A stretch of 64,000 bases of DNA. It comes from Mesodorylaimus sp. YZB2_4. Its lineage: Eukaryota; Nematoda; Enoplea; Dorylaimida; Dorylaimidae. A program made the position numbers and the translations under genes. A model generated the notes under the pieces. It was not told where the DNA came from and did not search any database. It worked only from the letters and a program-made list of their open reading frames with translations. Below are positions 25,022 through 37,514 of this stretch, in pieces. How positions within the stretch are numbered: the first letter of the stretch is position 1; each line of letters starts with the position of its first letter. The DNA is taken from NCBI GenBank assembly GCA_030248295.1, contig JASANH010000499.1, positions 124,001 to 188,000 on the forward strand. The letters are read 5' to 3'.

Positions 25022-26028
25022 ATGGCAACGCGACGCTTGACATATACATTTGACGATTCGTGGTTGTCGCCAGCTGATGAAGGCCAACAAGAAGCCAGGT
25101 GGCCTTTGTGGAAAGAATGGCTAAGGCCCTCGGAAAACAAATGGAAAGCGGCGTGTTTATTTTGCAAAAGAGAAATAAGTATCTACGGGATGGGAAAATG
25201 CGCAATTTCGGCTCATGCGAAAGGCGTAAGGCATGTTCAGGTTGTTTCTTCAAGAATCAGTTCCCGTACCCGAATTGAACCAACATCGTCAATTGGCTCT
25301 TTGATAGAAAATGACACTTCCACGCCAACGCGTCTGCCATCGAAAAATAGTATCGTATCCAAGCGATGGCCTTCGACCAAGAATAAAATCAAAAAGCTGA
25401 AATCGGCAAGTAAAAGTGCAAAATTCAATCCCAGGCATATCAAGCACCAGAAATCTGCGCCCGAATTGGACGGAAATCGTGTGAACGAAACAAATTCAAT
25501 GGCTCAGTCGTCTCAGCAGGAATCCTTTGCTGAATCTGCTTCACGCGCAAATACTGTTCCTAACGAATTTCATAGCGAAGCACCAGAGAGGAAACGTCTA
25601 CATTTACAGGCGCCGGAACCCGTGGTGGCAAATGCACCTACAACTCCTGCTTTTCCAGAGTCGAATGACCAAAAAGTCGACGAATGGAAAGACAAGTATT
25701 ACTCGGCAGTGGACGAAATACGCGCTTTGAAAGACAAATACATCAGCGCTTTAGAGATGAATGGGCAATTATTTCAGCAAAACCAAGCGCTGGCAACTGA
25801 AAATGGCGAAATGCGGACGGTGAGTACGCCAAGGATTTTAAATATTAAGAAACTTGCCTGCTCAGAATTGCACCAAATTAGTAACCATTATCGGCAAACC
25901 ATCGAATAAAAGAGTGAGAGCAGATATTGTTTTAGGAAATTACATATTTGGCCAGCGAAGTTGAACGGTTAAAAAATCGATGCGAAAGAGAAGGTACTTT
26001 CATGAACGCTGGGTCAGAGGTACAGTAA
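25022..26028 (+). CDS. CxxC...H zinc-finger (BED-like) and coiled-coil protein
   Basis: Exon 1 (25022-25819) and exon 2 (25936-26028) join in phase 0 across a 116-bp GTGAGT-TTTTAG intron, giving 296 residues. An N-terminal finger has CLFC at 45-48, further on C60, H65 and H71 (SAHAKGVRH). This is the Cys2-His2 layout of BED-type fingers with a tryptophan-rich lead (WPLWKEW). BED fingers bind DNA and occur in transposases and chromatin proteins. The middle is Ser/Pro-rich and basic. From about residue 215 a charged heptad-like coiled coil runs through the splice join (ENGEMRT-EITYLASEVERL). A GTAAGT at 26025, overlapping the stop, is a strong donor, so a longer isoform with another exon is possible. 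I start at the ATG at 25022. Confidence 0.6.
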
Positions 26029-27790
26029 GTTCAAATTTTATAACTTTGTTGTCTTGACTCACACTGTTGGGGTTTAGAGATGAGACAGGAGGGTCTGGGT
26101 TGGGTATCTCTAAATAGGCTACTCGACGTGAAACCGTCCATGTCATATTTTTTTAAAATCTTTTTTAAAAACGTTTTGTTGACATAATTCTAAAAAATTG
26201 ATTACTTTTTCAAAATTTGTAAAATGCGGTTTTGGACTTATGTAAATTTTTAAGATATGTGTTGCGCAATGAAAAAACTCTAAAAATTTTTTAACAGTTG
26301 TGACTTTTTTAAGCATCGGAAGCTGTAGAACAAAAATGACCCTATTAAGCGGTTTGGATTTTGAGGGGTAAGGAAGCAATGTCGCCAGGCGGCACGCAAT
26401 ATGAAACGATGACTTTGCTTAGCGACATCTCAGAAACCCCTGAACATAAAAATAGGAGTTATGTTTTGCGAATTCGTCTATGTTTTGGAAAATAAACCAC
26501 CAAAATTTTATTTTAATTTTGGTTTTAAATACCTCAATTCGCGAGAGCTTTTTCTCGTAAAAATTCCCTCATCCTAGTAGTTCCACTATGCCTCACGATC
26601 CATCAATATGATGGAACAGAAGTAAGAGAAATGATAAAGAATTACAAATTTCAAAAATTGGGTTTATTGTTATTATAGAAATTAATGTCATACAAAAACG
26701 CATCCTACTAGTTGTGCGTCTTTGCACAGAATGGCTGACTGGGATGGCTGGTCCACTCGACAACTAAAAATTTTTGCTTGTGTCTGATTCCGTCCGACTG
26801 TTCCCAGTGCAGAATTATTTACCACACGATTGAGGCTGCCCGCAGATTGTTAGCATCACCTGCTAACAGCTTCGACTCGATAATTCAAATTTCTTAGTAC
26901 AGTAAAACAGAGAGTTTTTGGGGAGCTCAAGATTCAGGAGGCACCTACAGTAGATTTAAGAGGCATGCCATACTTGGGCAGTGCCTAAGGAAAAGTGCCT
27001 GAGAAATATGTAGCACAGAGCGTAGAACTTCTTTGAAAAATATTTTTCGCGATGTGCAAAAAAGCGCCATAACATTCTCAATATAATGGTTACTCAAATA
27101 CTGGTAGTATGGGCTGACATGAAACGAAAAAATGAAAACAGCAAACTCCTGAAACCTGAGTTATTAAGGCTTTTGTATTTTTCAAGTCATAAAATTGGTA
27201 TTCCGCAATTTTTTCGCATCTTTGGCTTGCTCCCTATATAAATATGACAATCAGTGTGTCTCTGACGATGAGTGAATCATAGACTCATTGCTGACTATTG
27301 GCCAGCAGGGTTGACTATTTTAGGGAAACTATTGACCAAAAATATCCAAAGCAAGAAACTGATGAACTACATTAGTGCGTGTTTCTTTGTTTGCAGTGAT
27401 GAAAAACCACCCAGAACCACTCATGAACGATCTCTTCGCAATGAAAATTAATGACTTTGTACAGTGGCATATTCTGGAATGTGTTTTGCTGCAAGCTGAT
27501 TTAATTCTGAATCTTTCACTGATTTCTGTTCTCAATTCAATGACGTTTATGGCTTTGATGTTTTTTTGCTATTCCCTGTTTCTTACAGAGTTTCCTGTTT
27601 TAAGAGAGCTGGAAGCTGTAAATACGTGTTTACAGTTTTACATGTTTGTATAAAATGAGTATACTGTACTTCTCTCATGCTGCTCATACTTGATGCAATC
27701 AAAAATATTTTTAGACATGCTCCTTAAATTCGGTTAATTCATTTATTTCAACTATAAGAGGACGTTTTTATCGTGCATCAATACTAGTCA
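26029..27790. other. Intergenic stretch, no gene identified
   Basis: No gene I can support. The right end contains the likely 3' untranslated region of the minus-strand GPCR, with AATAAA on the minus strand at 27742-27747. Confidence 0.4.
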
Positions 27791-28936
27791 TTACTTTATG
27801 GCACGCAGAAACTGTTTCCTAGTGGAAGTACTAAAACAATAATAAAGGTAGAAATTGAGACTCCTCGACACGCACTCAGCAGTGTTGCAGACAATCATGG
27901 TCGATGCAAAGAATAGGTTACACTGCAAAAACCACATCAGTTCATCGACGTCAAAATCATAAGAAATAGTTTTTGTGTTGACAAATGCAAAAGCTATTGC
28001 GTAAAGAATGTAACCAATCTGACTTAAAACGAATAAGAGGACCAGCACGGTCAATAATCTCAACATTGCACCAGTTCTTTCTTGACCTTTCTGTTTTTGT
28101 TCATTCTCGAAATCCGCTGCATCTTGAATTTTGCTTCGCTGCCGCCTTTTAATCATGACCAATGCGATTCTTGCCGACAAGTAGACCATGGGTATGAGAA
28201 AGAGGATTGGTAATAGGAAATCTGTGAATTGGGACAAAGCAGTGAAGAATACTGTTTCGCCTAATTCAGTGTCCATATATGCGTATGTCGATGGTGCCAT
28301 ATTATCGGGGGCTGCCTCGTTTTGGAATGCGTATCTGATGAATCGGGCCACATTGCACACCGCGGCTATTCCAACTGCCACGTACACCACCAGACGCTTC
28401 TTCCATGACGGCATATTCACTGTTACAGTCGGCTTGCATATGCCTAGAAAACGCTCTATAGTCAATCCGATAGTGCACAAGTCGCTGTTTAATGAAAAGC
28501 AGAAAAGAATGCCGTACAAAATTTGCATAGCTTGCATAGCGTGGTAGCTGTGCCTGTACACATTGCCTCGCGTGTATCCTGTCCAATAGCCGGTGAAGAC
28601 TGGGATAATAAAGATGGTGAAAAGAAGATCAAAAAATGCAATGAATATCATCCACACATAAAAACTTTCTCTTTTAGTTACACCATTTCGCCAGAATGCG
28701 AGCACACTGCAGAATGAACCAATAATGCCAAAGGGGCATATTAAAAGTGGGGCAAGCTTTGAATATTTTTCTGCTTCATTAACAAGTTGCAATTTGGACA
28801 GTGGTATCAAGAATTCTTCAGCAGTTATATGTAACCAGGGCCAATTTTTAGTTGAATTTGATATTTCAGTTATAACTGAATCACAAATCCAGTGAACAGG
28901 TTGCCAAATCCATTCTTCCGCTGATAAATTTTTCAT
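27791..28936 (-). CDS. FMRFamide-receptor-like rhodopsin-class GPCR
   Basis: This is a complete intronless 381-residue receptor. Seven hydrophobic segments are visible, starting with LLICPFGIIGSFCSVLAFW (TM1). TM3 ends in IERFLGICKP, the family form of the DRY box (ERY to ERF). Long basic intracellular loop 3 (KRRQRSKIQDAADFENEQKQ) precedes TM6, and TM7 ends NFYLYYCFSTSTRKQFLR, the N-x3-LY form followed by a short helix 8 and tail. These features match insect and nematode FMRFamide/neuropeptide receptors that couple to G proteins at the plasma membrane. A minus-strand AATAAA follows the stop by about 45 nt. The ligand cannot be told from sequence. Confidence 0.8.
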   Translation of the reverse strand: MKNLSAEEWIWQPVHWICDSVITEISNSTKNWPWLHITAEEFLIPLSKLQLVNEAEKYSKLAPLLICPFGIIGSFCSVLAFWRNGVTKRESFYVWMIFIAFFDLLFTIFIIPVFTGYWTGYTRGNVYRHSYHAMQAMQILYGILFCFSLNSDLCTIGLTIERFLGICKPTVTVNMPSWKKRLVVYVAVGIAAVCNVARFIRYAFQNEAAPDNMAPSTYAYMDTELGETVFFTALSQFTDFLLPILFLIPMVYLSARIALVMIKRRQRSKIQDAADFENEQKQKGQERTGAMLRLLTVLVLLFVLSQIGYILYAIAFAFVNTKTISYDFDVDELMWFLQCNLFFASTMIVCNTAECVSRSLNFYLYYCFSTSTRKQFLRAIK

Positions 28937-31386
28937 GTCAATAGATAAAGCGAAAATCAGGAGTGTCGCACCTAAAATGACTGCCCTCGATAAGTAACTG
29001 TCGCCTAAAATGCATTAGCTTTCGACAAGCCGGGCGTGGGAGGACGACTGAAAAATGACTCCGTTCTGTGTCTGATGGAACCTTTATTTAGCAAATGCGC
29101 CGACAAACTCTAGGCGTTTATGGACAATACGTGAAAACCTTAAATTGATTTCCTGTTCTGTGAAATGTAATCTTTTTTGAGGGGGGGGGGGGGAAGTGAG
29201 ACCACTACTTGTTTAATTTAGCATATACACACCACTGCATGGCTTGATGCTTTGCTTGTGCCAATGCAGATTCTAGAAAGAAAACTTACGATTAGATGGA
29301 AAACAGCCTTTTCGCCTTTTTGAATTTTGACCTTTGCCAGGTAGAAATAGTAGAAGGTTAAAGTACTGACTGCTGTACAGTTTACACAGAGAGAAAATTT
29401 AAAGAAATGCTTTTTCTGGCTGAATTGGAAAATCATTCTTGATGGACTCACGATTAGCAAAAAATTGAATGAATCACCACATGAATGAAATGGTTTTTTT
29501 TAATGAATATCAAACAGTAGTTGTGTAAATGCTTACTTCTGTCAGTTTTACCTGTCTGCTTGCACTTTATGAAGGTTCACACTCATCACAGAGTTGGTGC
29601 ATCGGAACTGGCCTCTCTGACCTGTCCGCGAGTCGAACACTCTCCAGTGGAGCGCACTGGAGAGACAGACGCCTATTCCGCAACAGGCGCGTTCAAACAC
29701 GCAATTTCATTTCCTCTGCGGGTGATAAAAGTACTTGTATTTTTGCAGGACAGAGTGTGCGAGTGAAATTGCCATTACATTCTAAGCAGTACCGCATTAA
29801 TGCAGTTTCTGCAAAGATACAGGTGCAGTATAGGAGTGCCATTTTCTTCCTAGTTTTGATAAAATGCCCATGTAGGGTCTGCTGTAGGCAGACAGGCTTT
29901 TCCTGGTCCCGATGCAAACCTGAAGGAACACGCATTCCAATTTCAATGCGCAACAGGCGCACTTAATAAGCGATCAACTGTGATCCGGTCCGATCGTGAG
30001 GGAGCTCCACTTGCAATCGCGCTGACAGTGAAGGGACCTGCTTTACGATTTCACAGGGTATCGGTCTGGAACTTATAAAACGAGGAGAAGCGCGGTTGGA
30101 AGACTCAGCTACGGAAATACTGACCCTTCTGGCCTAAAAACTGGCCGTTCTTTTAGCAAATGAAAATTACTTGTCAATATTTAAGGGCATACATGTACAT
30201 ACATACCAAGTACCAAGTAAAACTATCGCCGTGGGAAAAGAGTTGTATGTTTCCATGAAGCATGTCAAGTTGGTCCTTCTCGGTGGCCATCAGAATTTTT
30301 CACCTGCTCCAAAAGACCGCGTAGAACTAGAGAGAGAGGGGAGTGAATGATATTTCATTTGAGGTACTACCGGCTTCATCGGAAATTCCCTCATTAGTAC
30401 CATATTCTAGCTACACTAGGCTTCTGCGAAGTACGCAATGTTGTCCCTTTGCTCTTTTAGAAACACAATTAATAAGGTGTCGTTTTGTGAGCATAGGCTT
30501 CTAGCCTTCAAGAAATCTAGCAAATAATCTGTTATGAACAGGTGACTTTAGGAAAACATTGAGACCAGCCGATGGATGGCGTGCCTAGGCCGCAGTGTTC
30601 ATCGACATTGCTGCACCTCGAGGGCTAAGCACGGACAAGTCGCACTAATGAACTCATGGGTATTATGAAGGCAAAAATGAGATGTGTTATTGACGAGTGG
30701 GGAATAGGAACTGAATATACTTAAGCTCTTTCCATGTCCATTCTGCCCTTGTCTAAAGAAGTCTCTCGATAGCCTCGGTTTTCCGCTATGTTTTCGTCCT
30801 GCGTTTTAATTTTTAAATCACTGTAGTGATCGCGTGTCGCTGTTGCTTGCAGTCTATAGTTTTATGGGGCTGTAATTCTGACCACGATTTATGAGCAGGT
30901 CAGGCAGGAAGTAAAAGCTGGTTTTCCAGCAATGTGGGCAATAAACAAGAATAAATAGCCTTTGATGATAAAAGTAGCCAGTGCGCGCCCAGTTCTTTCT
31001 TCATCGTGATCCCAAAGCCTGGAAAAAATAAGGGACAAGACTAATTGCATTGCCTTATGATGTCATGATAACTGCATACACGGACTCCGTGGGACCTCTT
31101 TCAGCGAGGTACATAGGTAGTAGGTGATGTTTTCTTTATAGAATCTCAGCGCCACTCTCTTGATATTGTCTGCAGCAGGAACCTAGAAGCTTTTCAGCTA
31201 ACGTTAGCAGTTGACACCGATTACGGGGAGCTCATAGAAAAACTAATTCCGCCAGTCTTTTTCCTCCTACCAACCTTTTTCCTGCCTAAAAAGTCATTCT
31301 TCACGTGATTCCCACTCTAAACATCCTTTTTTAGCTTTTCAGATTTACGGTTAGTTGCTAATGCTCACATTTTTTTAGATAAAAAT
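28937..31386. other. Intergenic stretch with a SINE head
   Basis: Apart from the SINE-like block at 29596-29700, about 2.4 kb show nothing I can annotate. A G homopolymer run lies near 29182-29193. Confidence 0.4.
29596..29700 (-). repeat. tRNA-derived SINE-like repeat, family A (partial)
   Basis: The minus strand reads AGGCGTCTGTCTCTCC then GAGTGTTCGACTCGCGGACAGG, closely matching the copy at 56880-56945 (GGGCGTCTGCCTCTCACG, GAGTGTTCGACTCGCGGGCTGG). It includes the Pol III B box (GTTCGACTC). Confidence 0.65.
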
Positions 31387-32388
31387 ATGAAGAACACTAC
31401 TTTGATGAATTTTTCAATGCCCATCAGCATCGGTATAACCAAAGGTGAACTTTGGGTGCAACTTGTATTTTTCTACTTGACAATCGGAGGGTGGGCATCA
31501 ATCGTTGGTAATGGACTTATTCTAACTGCTATAATTCGTCATAGAAATGACTTGCATTCACGATTTTTCGTCGTCGTAGCCGCTTTATCTCTGACGAAAG
31601 GTCTACTAGCTTTTCAAAACGTGATCATGACTTTGTACAGAATTTTTCGAACATTTGGTTACGTATCCATAAATCAAAGCAGATTGAACTGTTTATTATT
31701 GCATTTCTTTATGCCCCCCTTATTCACAGTGGAAGTGCTCATACTGATTGTGATGGTCATCGACAGAGGACTCGCCATCTTGGCCAGTACTTTCTACAGG
31801 AACCTCACATCCAAGCAAATGGCTGTTGCTTGTGCTGGCACAATGGTGATTGGTTCATTATTGAAACTAGGCATGGCCTTCGGCATGGGAGATGTCCCTT
31901 TGCTTATGGTGATTGCTTGTGTAAACGTGGCCAGTCCTGTGAGTTCTACTTATCAACTGATCAATGCTAATTTGGATTTGGTCCTGGTACTTATTTTACT
32001 CACATCCTACATTAGCCTTATTCTATTTTTTCGACTGTGCTCGACCACAGTTAGTAATGAGACGGCTGTTGCGAGTGTTAAACGACAGAAAAAAGTTTTG
32101 ATTACTTTACGAAATGTGGTTTTTATTCATTGCGCATTCACGTTGACAGCCAAAATAATCTTGACCATAGGAAGCTCGGTGCCTGGCGACGGTGGTATAC
32201 GACTGATGGCCTATGGTGGCATAATTACACAATGCGACGAGTTCACAAATTTGATTGCCTTGATGGTTAGCAGACCAAAATTGAAAGAAGCTTGCCTCGG
32301 TGGATTGATGAAATTGGCAAGCGCGATGGTTCCATCTTTTTTTACGCAGACTAAAGTGCATCCATCCGGTGGGGTGTGGAAGATATGA
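31387..32388 (+). CDS. Chemoreceptor-like seven-transmembrane GPCR (srsx/srx-type)
   Basis: This intronless 333-residue seven-TM protein starts at ATG 31387, right after a T-rich TTTTTTAG. TM1 has IVGNGLILTAIIRHR and TM3 ends VMVIDRGLAIL (DRY as DRG). TM2 reads ALSLTKGLLAF, without the usual aspartate, and TM7 (TNLIALMVSRPKLKEA) lacks NPxxY. Such loosened motifs are typical of nematode chemosensory families such as srsx and srx, whose members sense small molecules in neurons. The family assignment is by overall pattern only. A 5' untranslated exon is possible because of the acceptor-like sequence. The C-terminus is short and ends after a VWKI tail. Confidence 0.65.
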   Translation: MKNTTLMNFSMPISIGITKGELWVQLVFFYLTIGGWASIVGNGLILTAIIRHRNDLHSRFFVVVAALSLTKGLLAFQNVIMTLYRIFRTFGYVSINQSRLNCLLLHFFMPPLFTVEVLILIVMVIDRGLAILASTFYRNLTSKQMAVACAGTMVIGSLLKLGMAFGMGDVPLLMVIACVNVASPVSSTYQLINANLDLVLVLILLTSYISLILFFRLCSTTVSNETAVASVKRQKKVLITLRNVVFIHCAFTLTAKIILTIGSSVPGDGGIRLMAYGGIITQCDEFTNLIALMVSRPKLKEACLGGLMKLASAMVPSFFTQTKVHPSGGVWKI

Positions 32389-32639
32389 AATTCTGGACAA
32401 TGCGGTTCTGCGTCAGTTTTCTTGGTGCATAGATTTGTTAGAAAAGCCCACAATGCACATTAGGGTCGACCGTACTGTACCTTGGTACAGAGGTAGTACA
32501 ATACAGCATGGGTGCGGTGCTGAAAGTAGGCCCATACAGCCGTACCAGGTTTTATTATACTTTGAGTGCTGATTTGATGTTGATGCTTCATATTGGACAG
32601 TTTGTCCAAGGAACCTAAAGAATGAATGACTGTCGCCAT

Positions 32640-32812
32640 ACTCATGTCATTTCATACGTATTCATAGCCGAGCGCTACAGCGCATACGAGGGCTAAGACA
32701 ATAAATAAATTGAAGGTCACTTTACCCGGGCGGGAGTCGAACCCACCCCTTTAAGTGCGCATCCAGTGTGAGAGACAGATGCCTCACGCCGCCTAGGCCA
32801 CGACCCTGATTA
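32640..32812 (-). repeat. tRNA-derived SINE-like repeat, family A
   Basis: Read on the minus strand, it begins GTCGTGGCCTAGGCGGCGTG (A box), continues GGCATCTGTCTCTCACAC and reaches the B box GGGTTCGACTCCCGCC. The tail GCCCTCGTATGCGCTGTAGC resembles the CCCTCGAGTGCGCATAAGCG tail of the copies at 56957 and 60955. Confidence 0.7.
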
Positions 32813-35800
32813 AGACGACGCTTCATATGTAGTCATGCATATATTCCTAAATAGTTATCAGTATAATTTTTACTTAATGCTCCAAAAAATACCGCGTCTT
32901 TGAAATGAGGGTGAATTCCTTGAGTTGATATCCGTGCGTAAGTATGGTGCACCTGCGATAGGTTGTAGTTTCTGATGTACTATAAGTCTTCTTCAGAATA
33001 ACCGAATGCCTTGCCTCTAATTTTCAGAGCATTGCTGTCGTTAGGGAACACATATTATGATAGAATTTTTAAAAAAGGGGTCCTCCCATTTATTCCTCTC
33101 TTTCTCTGAATTTAAAAATTTATCAATATTCCGCGAAAGGCCTCAAAATTTGAGCGATCTGCAGTAAAGTCTGCAGTAAAAGTATTGATTGCCGTCTTTG
33201 CCTCACAGATTCATATCCAAAGTCAACTTTTCGGTGTCTCATATTCAGACACCTGTCTGTATATAGCACGTCGGAATAATAGGATTTCGGGCAGTGTGCC
33301 AAATCGAATGAGGAATAGAGGCTGGTTTGAAGACAAGCACTTTGGTTTTGTGATGTTCTATTGATTATGCACAAGTGACGATAAACACATTATTCACTGC
33401 AAAAAAGTCCAAAAGATAGACTGATACAATGGGGATGGATAGTCAGAAAGCCTTCTTCTATTATCGATAGGAGTTTTCCAAAAAAATTTCGAGTTTTGAA
33501 AGCTGACAACATGGATTTTTAGATAGCACGGTACAGTAGATACGGTACGGGCCGCACCAGGCCTAAGGTAAGGCACCGTACAGGCCTGGTAAAAAAACAG
33601 GTCAGGTCGACCCTGGAATGGGCAGCACTAAATACTCTACATTTGTGACATCTAATATTAGCAATCTTTTGTATAAAACTCTGCCAGCATCAGATTTTAA
33701 AGCTGGGGTAGCTGCAATTGTGTTTCTGTGATTGGGTTTGTTGTATAGCTCTTGTGAATTAACTTTTTTGTGCATGTTATGTGGTCGAAAAAAGCAAGCG
33801 TAAAAGTATTATGTATGTTCTTATTGTTAGTTCCGACCCCATCGGACCATCTTTATCAAAAAGACTTTCGAAAGAGCTCCTATTCCACACCCCCCAAATT
33901 CACTTTTTCGAAACTGTGAGCGTTCGGGGCAATATTTGGCATTTCTTGCAGGACAGTCATCCATTTCGCAGCCTTTTTACAAAGCCACACGTGCCTAAAC
34001 AAAGCCAATCAAAGAAGAAAACCTTGGATCTTTTAAAACTGCCGTGCGTGCACTTGGTATTTCAAGAATAAAACTAGAGTAAACCAGATCCGATATTACC
34101 CGCTTGAGACACTTTCTTCGAAACCAGGTGATTTTTCACAGTTTTTTCAATTTCAAAAATTTTTTAAACCAGCACTCTGCAAATTGACGTAAAGTGAAAG
34201 ACATCAGTATTTGATAGATTCGATTAAATATTCACTAGCACATGGGATGCTTTCGAAGCTTTACATACTTTATATTCGTAGGTTTTCCGCTGGTTATAAA
34301 AACTCTTTTTTTACCCCTTTCGTAGTAATTATGCAAATCAAGTAAACTGACGAATCAGAAAAAAATTTTTTAAAGATGAAACATGCCCCCCTCGCTTTTT
34401 TTCTTGTGGTGCGAATACATGCTTGTATAGTATTTCGATTCTCTTGTTTACAGCCGAAATCCTAGAATGATTCAGCTCGTCGCGATCAGATGCAATGCCA
34501 AGCTAAGGAATCTAAAACGAATAAGCAGAGCCACAGCTAGCTTTTATGAAAATACTGGACTGCTTTGGATTGCATCTTGGCCGGTTTCGCAGGCCAATCA
34601 ATCTTTGAGCGACGATTACAGCAAAACAGTACAGGTTGAAAATGTTTTTAACTATAAATTGTCACATTCTTGCCTTGTTTGATAATTGCAGGCAAAATTA
34701 ATTGAAACCCTGTTACACAAACCAGTTACACCATACATACTTATGTTCTGCATATTTATAATTCGCACTAAATATCTGCAAATCAAAGACATTGATAGAA
34801 TGTTTGTTTCTGTTGTAAGTTTTTAAATTCATTTTATACAAAGCAAACTATACAGAACTTCAAATTTGTTGATAGAAACACTGTCAGCGACATGTGTTGG
34901 AAAGAGCGGACTATCAGCAGATCTGTCTGGTGGTGAACTCTGGAAACATACTTTTGTGCTGTGCGATCCTGTGTTATGCGTGAGCCGAAAAAACCATTAA
35001 CTCGTCAAGGATGTGACCTGAACACTCACCCTGTTGCCTTTTATCACAGTGAATTTTACAGCGACGCCCTATAAACATCGCTAATATAATTAATCTCCCA
35101 ATGGACGGTCAGAGGGCAAATACCCTCGTGCAATTGTAAGTACTTATAATTCCGAGCTCGAGGAAGCAAACAATAACGCGCTGCGGTGATTGCTAATGAG
35201 CCTTCGCACCCTAATTTGTGATTCTATATACAGAAGAAATATTTTCCGTGTCAGGTGCGACTATAATTTTAACAGGCAGGTTTTAATGCCTGATTTGCAC
35301 TCTATAAAAGTCCACATCATGCTTTTAAAATCACACACACAACAGTCAATACATTATCTGTCGAACTGTCCCGAAAGATGACAGACTCCGCTAAACATGG
35401 ATGTTTAGTTTTAGATACCCCCGCGGCCATCGTTATCGCCATTCCTTGGGCGTGCGATTTTGCAACTCCTCCTCGGTGTGTCTTATTTTGCAGCAGGTGC
35501 CACAGCTGTGTGTGGGTTCCCAAGCAATGACGCTATTTTGTGCGAAAGTGACGCATTTTGCGGGCAACCTCACACAAACGACTATTTTTGCTAACGATTA
35601 GGTCATTTACCAGTGGCAGACTAGTGACGCTTAGTTGCTTAAGCGTCACTAGGATTTTATTGCTCGTCTTTTTGTATTATTTTGTTAGCATACAGTTTTA
35701 ACAAAGGCCAGCTTTGGCGACCCAGCGGGGCTTAGATAGCTTCGTTATCTCCCTCCAATCGATTGCGCCGGTCTCATCTCTTAGAGCTCTTTACCATTTA

Positions 35801-36038
35801 AAAAAAAAGAAAAAAACACTTTCGCTCAAGCCCAATATCGTACTTGATCGAAGCAAGTCTGACAGGGAAAATAATGAGTGCCTTGTAAAGAATAGCTAAG
35901 AGGGCAGATGGGCAGCAGACACGGGCCTGCTTGATTGGCACTCGGTCCCCGCCCTGACGCCTTGGCGCATTTCGACTAGTCGTCCTCGCCTGCTCACTTC
36001 GCTGCTTGTTTTTCAGTGCATCCGTCCCTAGAGTCAAC
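32813..36038. other. Intergenic stretch and probable 5' untranslated region
   Basis: No supported gene. A plus-strand frame at 33781-34071 lacks a good ATG context, and another at 34467-34682 follows an acceptor-like TTGTTTACAG; both are unrecognised and doubtful. The end of the stretch (CTTGTTTTTCAG, ending 36016) is a strong splice acceptor upstream of the GPCR start, so an untranslated first exon probably lies within it. Confidence 0.35.
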
Positions 36039-37514
36039 ATGGATGACGACTCCTCACCAATGGCTCATTCGAATGGTCTAGACCCTAGCAAATCAGTGGG
36101 CAGACAGGACTGGCCGACAAATCAAACATTATTATCCCATTTGGATATGGAAAATGATACCCAATTTTTCTCCATCAGTGCACCACCAGAATTTCAAGCA
36201 TCCGACTATGCCGAAATTCTTTTGTTGGCTACTTTGATCATGATTGGCGCGCCGTTAAATTTAATCTCCATACTTCGAACATTACGCTCTGCTGGTTATT
36301 TTGAGTGGATACTGGCTAAACGAGATCACTTCGGGCCACAGTCAGGTCGCAGACGGTCCACAATGCCATCAAGCAAGCCCAGAGATAGTCAGAGTGGTAG
36401 CGTAAATCGAAGCCAAACTGAAGCCTTGTTGCAACAACAACGGCGAAATAACAACGCATCGAATCCTCGACTTTTAACTTTCAAACTTCACTTGACCAGT
36501 GCAAATCTTCTGATCGTCTTCGGCTACGGATTCAGTCAATTGATTTGGCTATGCACATATAGTTGGCGCGGCGGTGATGCTTTGTGTAAATTCACCAAAT
36601 TCTTACACACATTCTGTTTCTACGCCACTTCCAATCTAGTCGCATCGATCGCTATCGATCGATTACGTGTGACAATTCACGTCGATCGACCAGCGAATAA
36701 CAAGGTCACACGTCGTCAGTCCAAGGCATCTGCCGTGGCAGCCGCCAACTCGCACGCCGTTTGGTTACACCGTTTGGTTTGGTGCGCTTGGCTGTTGGCC
36801 ATGCTTAGCAGTGTCCCCCAATTTTTTTTATGGCGTACCTTCGCCCCATTCCAACCGATCGCACCCGACTGGCATCAGTGCGTGACCATTTGGATGGCCA
36901 TGTTCTACAGCGACCCATCCATGGCCCACGACGAGGTCAGGCTAGCCAATGCTGTCAACTACGAACGTATCTACGGAGCCATCCATTTAGCCTTGGTCTT
37001 CTGGATACCAATTCTTGTTATTATTTTGAGCTACGCACTAATTTTAAGTCAATTAAGAAGGAGAATCAGAAAAAGTAATAAGGATCAGAATCACATGTCA
37101 AAACATCGAAGAGAAAGCGAAGCTGTGGTCTTTCGTCAACGATGTGAGACCATGCACAGAGTGAGCATATGCTCAGGTGCATCCCTGAGTGGCACGCATT
37201 CAGGCGAGCATGAATTCCACCCATCTCCCGGATTCCTCATGGAAGTGCCCATTGTTATCAGCAGTGTGCAACCATTTATGTGTCAGAAATCACGCGAAAG
37301 CTTTGCAGTTGTCACATTGACCAAAGCTAGACGAAAAACTGTCAAGACTACAGTTTGGATTTTATTAGCTTACGTTGCTTGCTGGTCACCATATAATATT
37401 TTGGAATTGTATCGATACTGTTTCGATCCTGAGTTTGAAAATGTTTATTTACAATTTTTATCCAATTTAATAGTTCTAAATGCTGTAGTTAATCCAATAA
37501 TTTATGGATTTTGA
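36039..37514 (+). CDS. GnRH/AKH-receptor-like GPCR, paralogue A (tail-less)
   Basis: 491 residues are encoded in one exon, starting at ATG 36039 after a TTTTTCAG acceptor in the 5' leader. TM1 is ILLLATLIMIGAPLNLI. Intracellular loop 1 is unusually long and basic. TM2 reads HLTSANLLIVFGYG, with Asn in place of the normal Asp2.50, as in GnRH receptors. TM3 has GDALCKF...FCFYATSNLVASIAIDR. Loop 3 is long and Ser-rich, TM6 carries ACWSPYN, and TM7 ends LNAVVNPIIYGF followed at once by TGA. Receptors of this family bind GnRH, AKH or corazonin-like peptides and signal through G proteins. The lack of helix 8 and C-tail is shared with the paralogue at 52780-54038. A hidden 3' exon cannot be excluded, but no GT donor occurs in frame at the end. 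Confidence 0.75.
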   Translation: MDDDSSPMAHSNGLDPSKSVGRQDWPTNQTLLSHLDMENDTQFFSISAPPEFQASDYAEILLLATLIMIGAPLNLISILRTLRSAGYFEWILAKRDHFGPQSGRRRSTMPSSKPRDSQSGSVNRSQTEALLQQQRRNNNASNPRLLTFKLHLTSANLLIVFGYGFSQLIWLCTYSWRGGDALCKFTKFLHTFCFYATSNLVASIAIDRLRVTIHVDRPANNKVTRRQSKASAVAAANSHAVWLHRLVWCAWLLAMLSSVPQFFLWRTFAPFQPIAPDWHQCVTIWMAMFYSDPSMAHDEVRLANAVNYERIYGAIHLALVFWIPILVIILSYALILSQLRRRIRKSNKDQNHMSKHRRESEAVVFRQRCETMHRVSICSGASLSGTHSGEHEFHPSPGFLMEVPIVISSVQPFMCQKSRESFAVVTLTKARRKTVKTTVWILLAYVACWSPYNILELYRYCFDPEFENVYLQFLSNLIVLNAVVNPIIYGF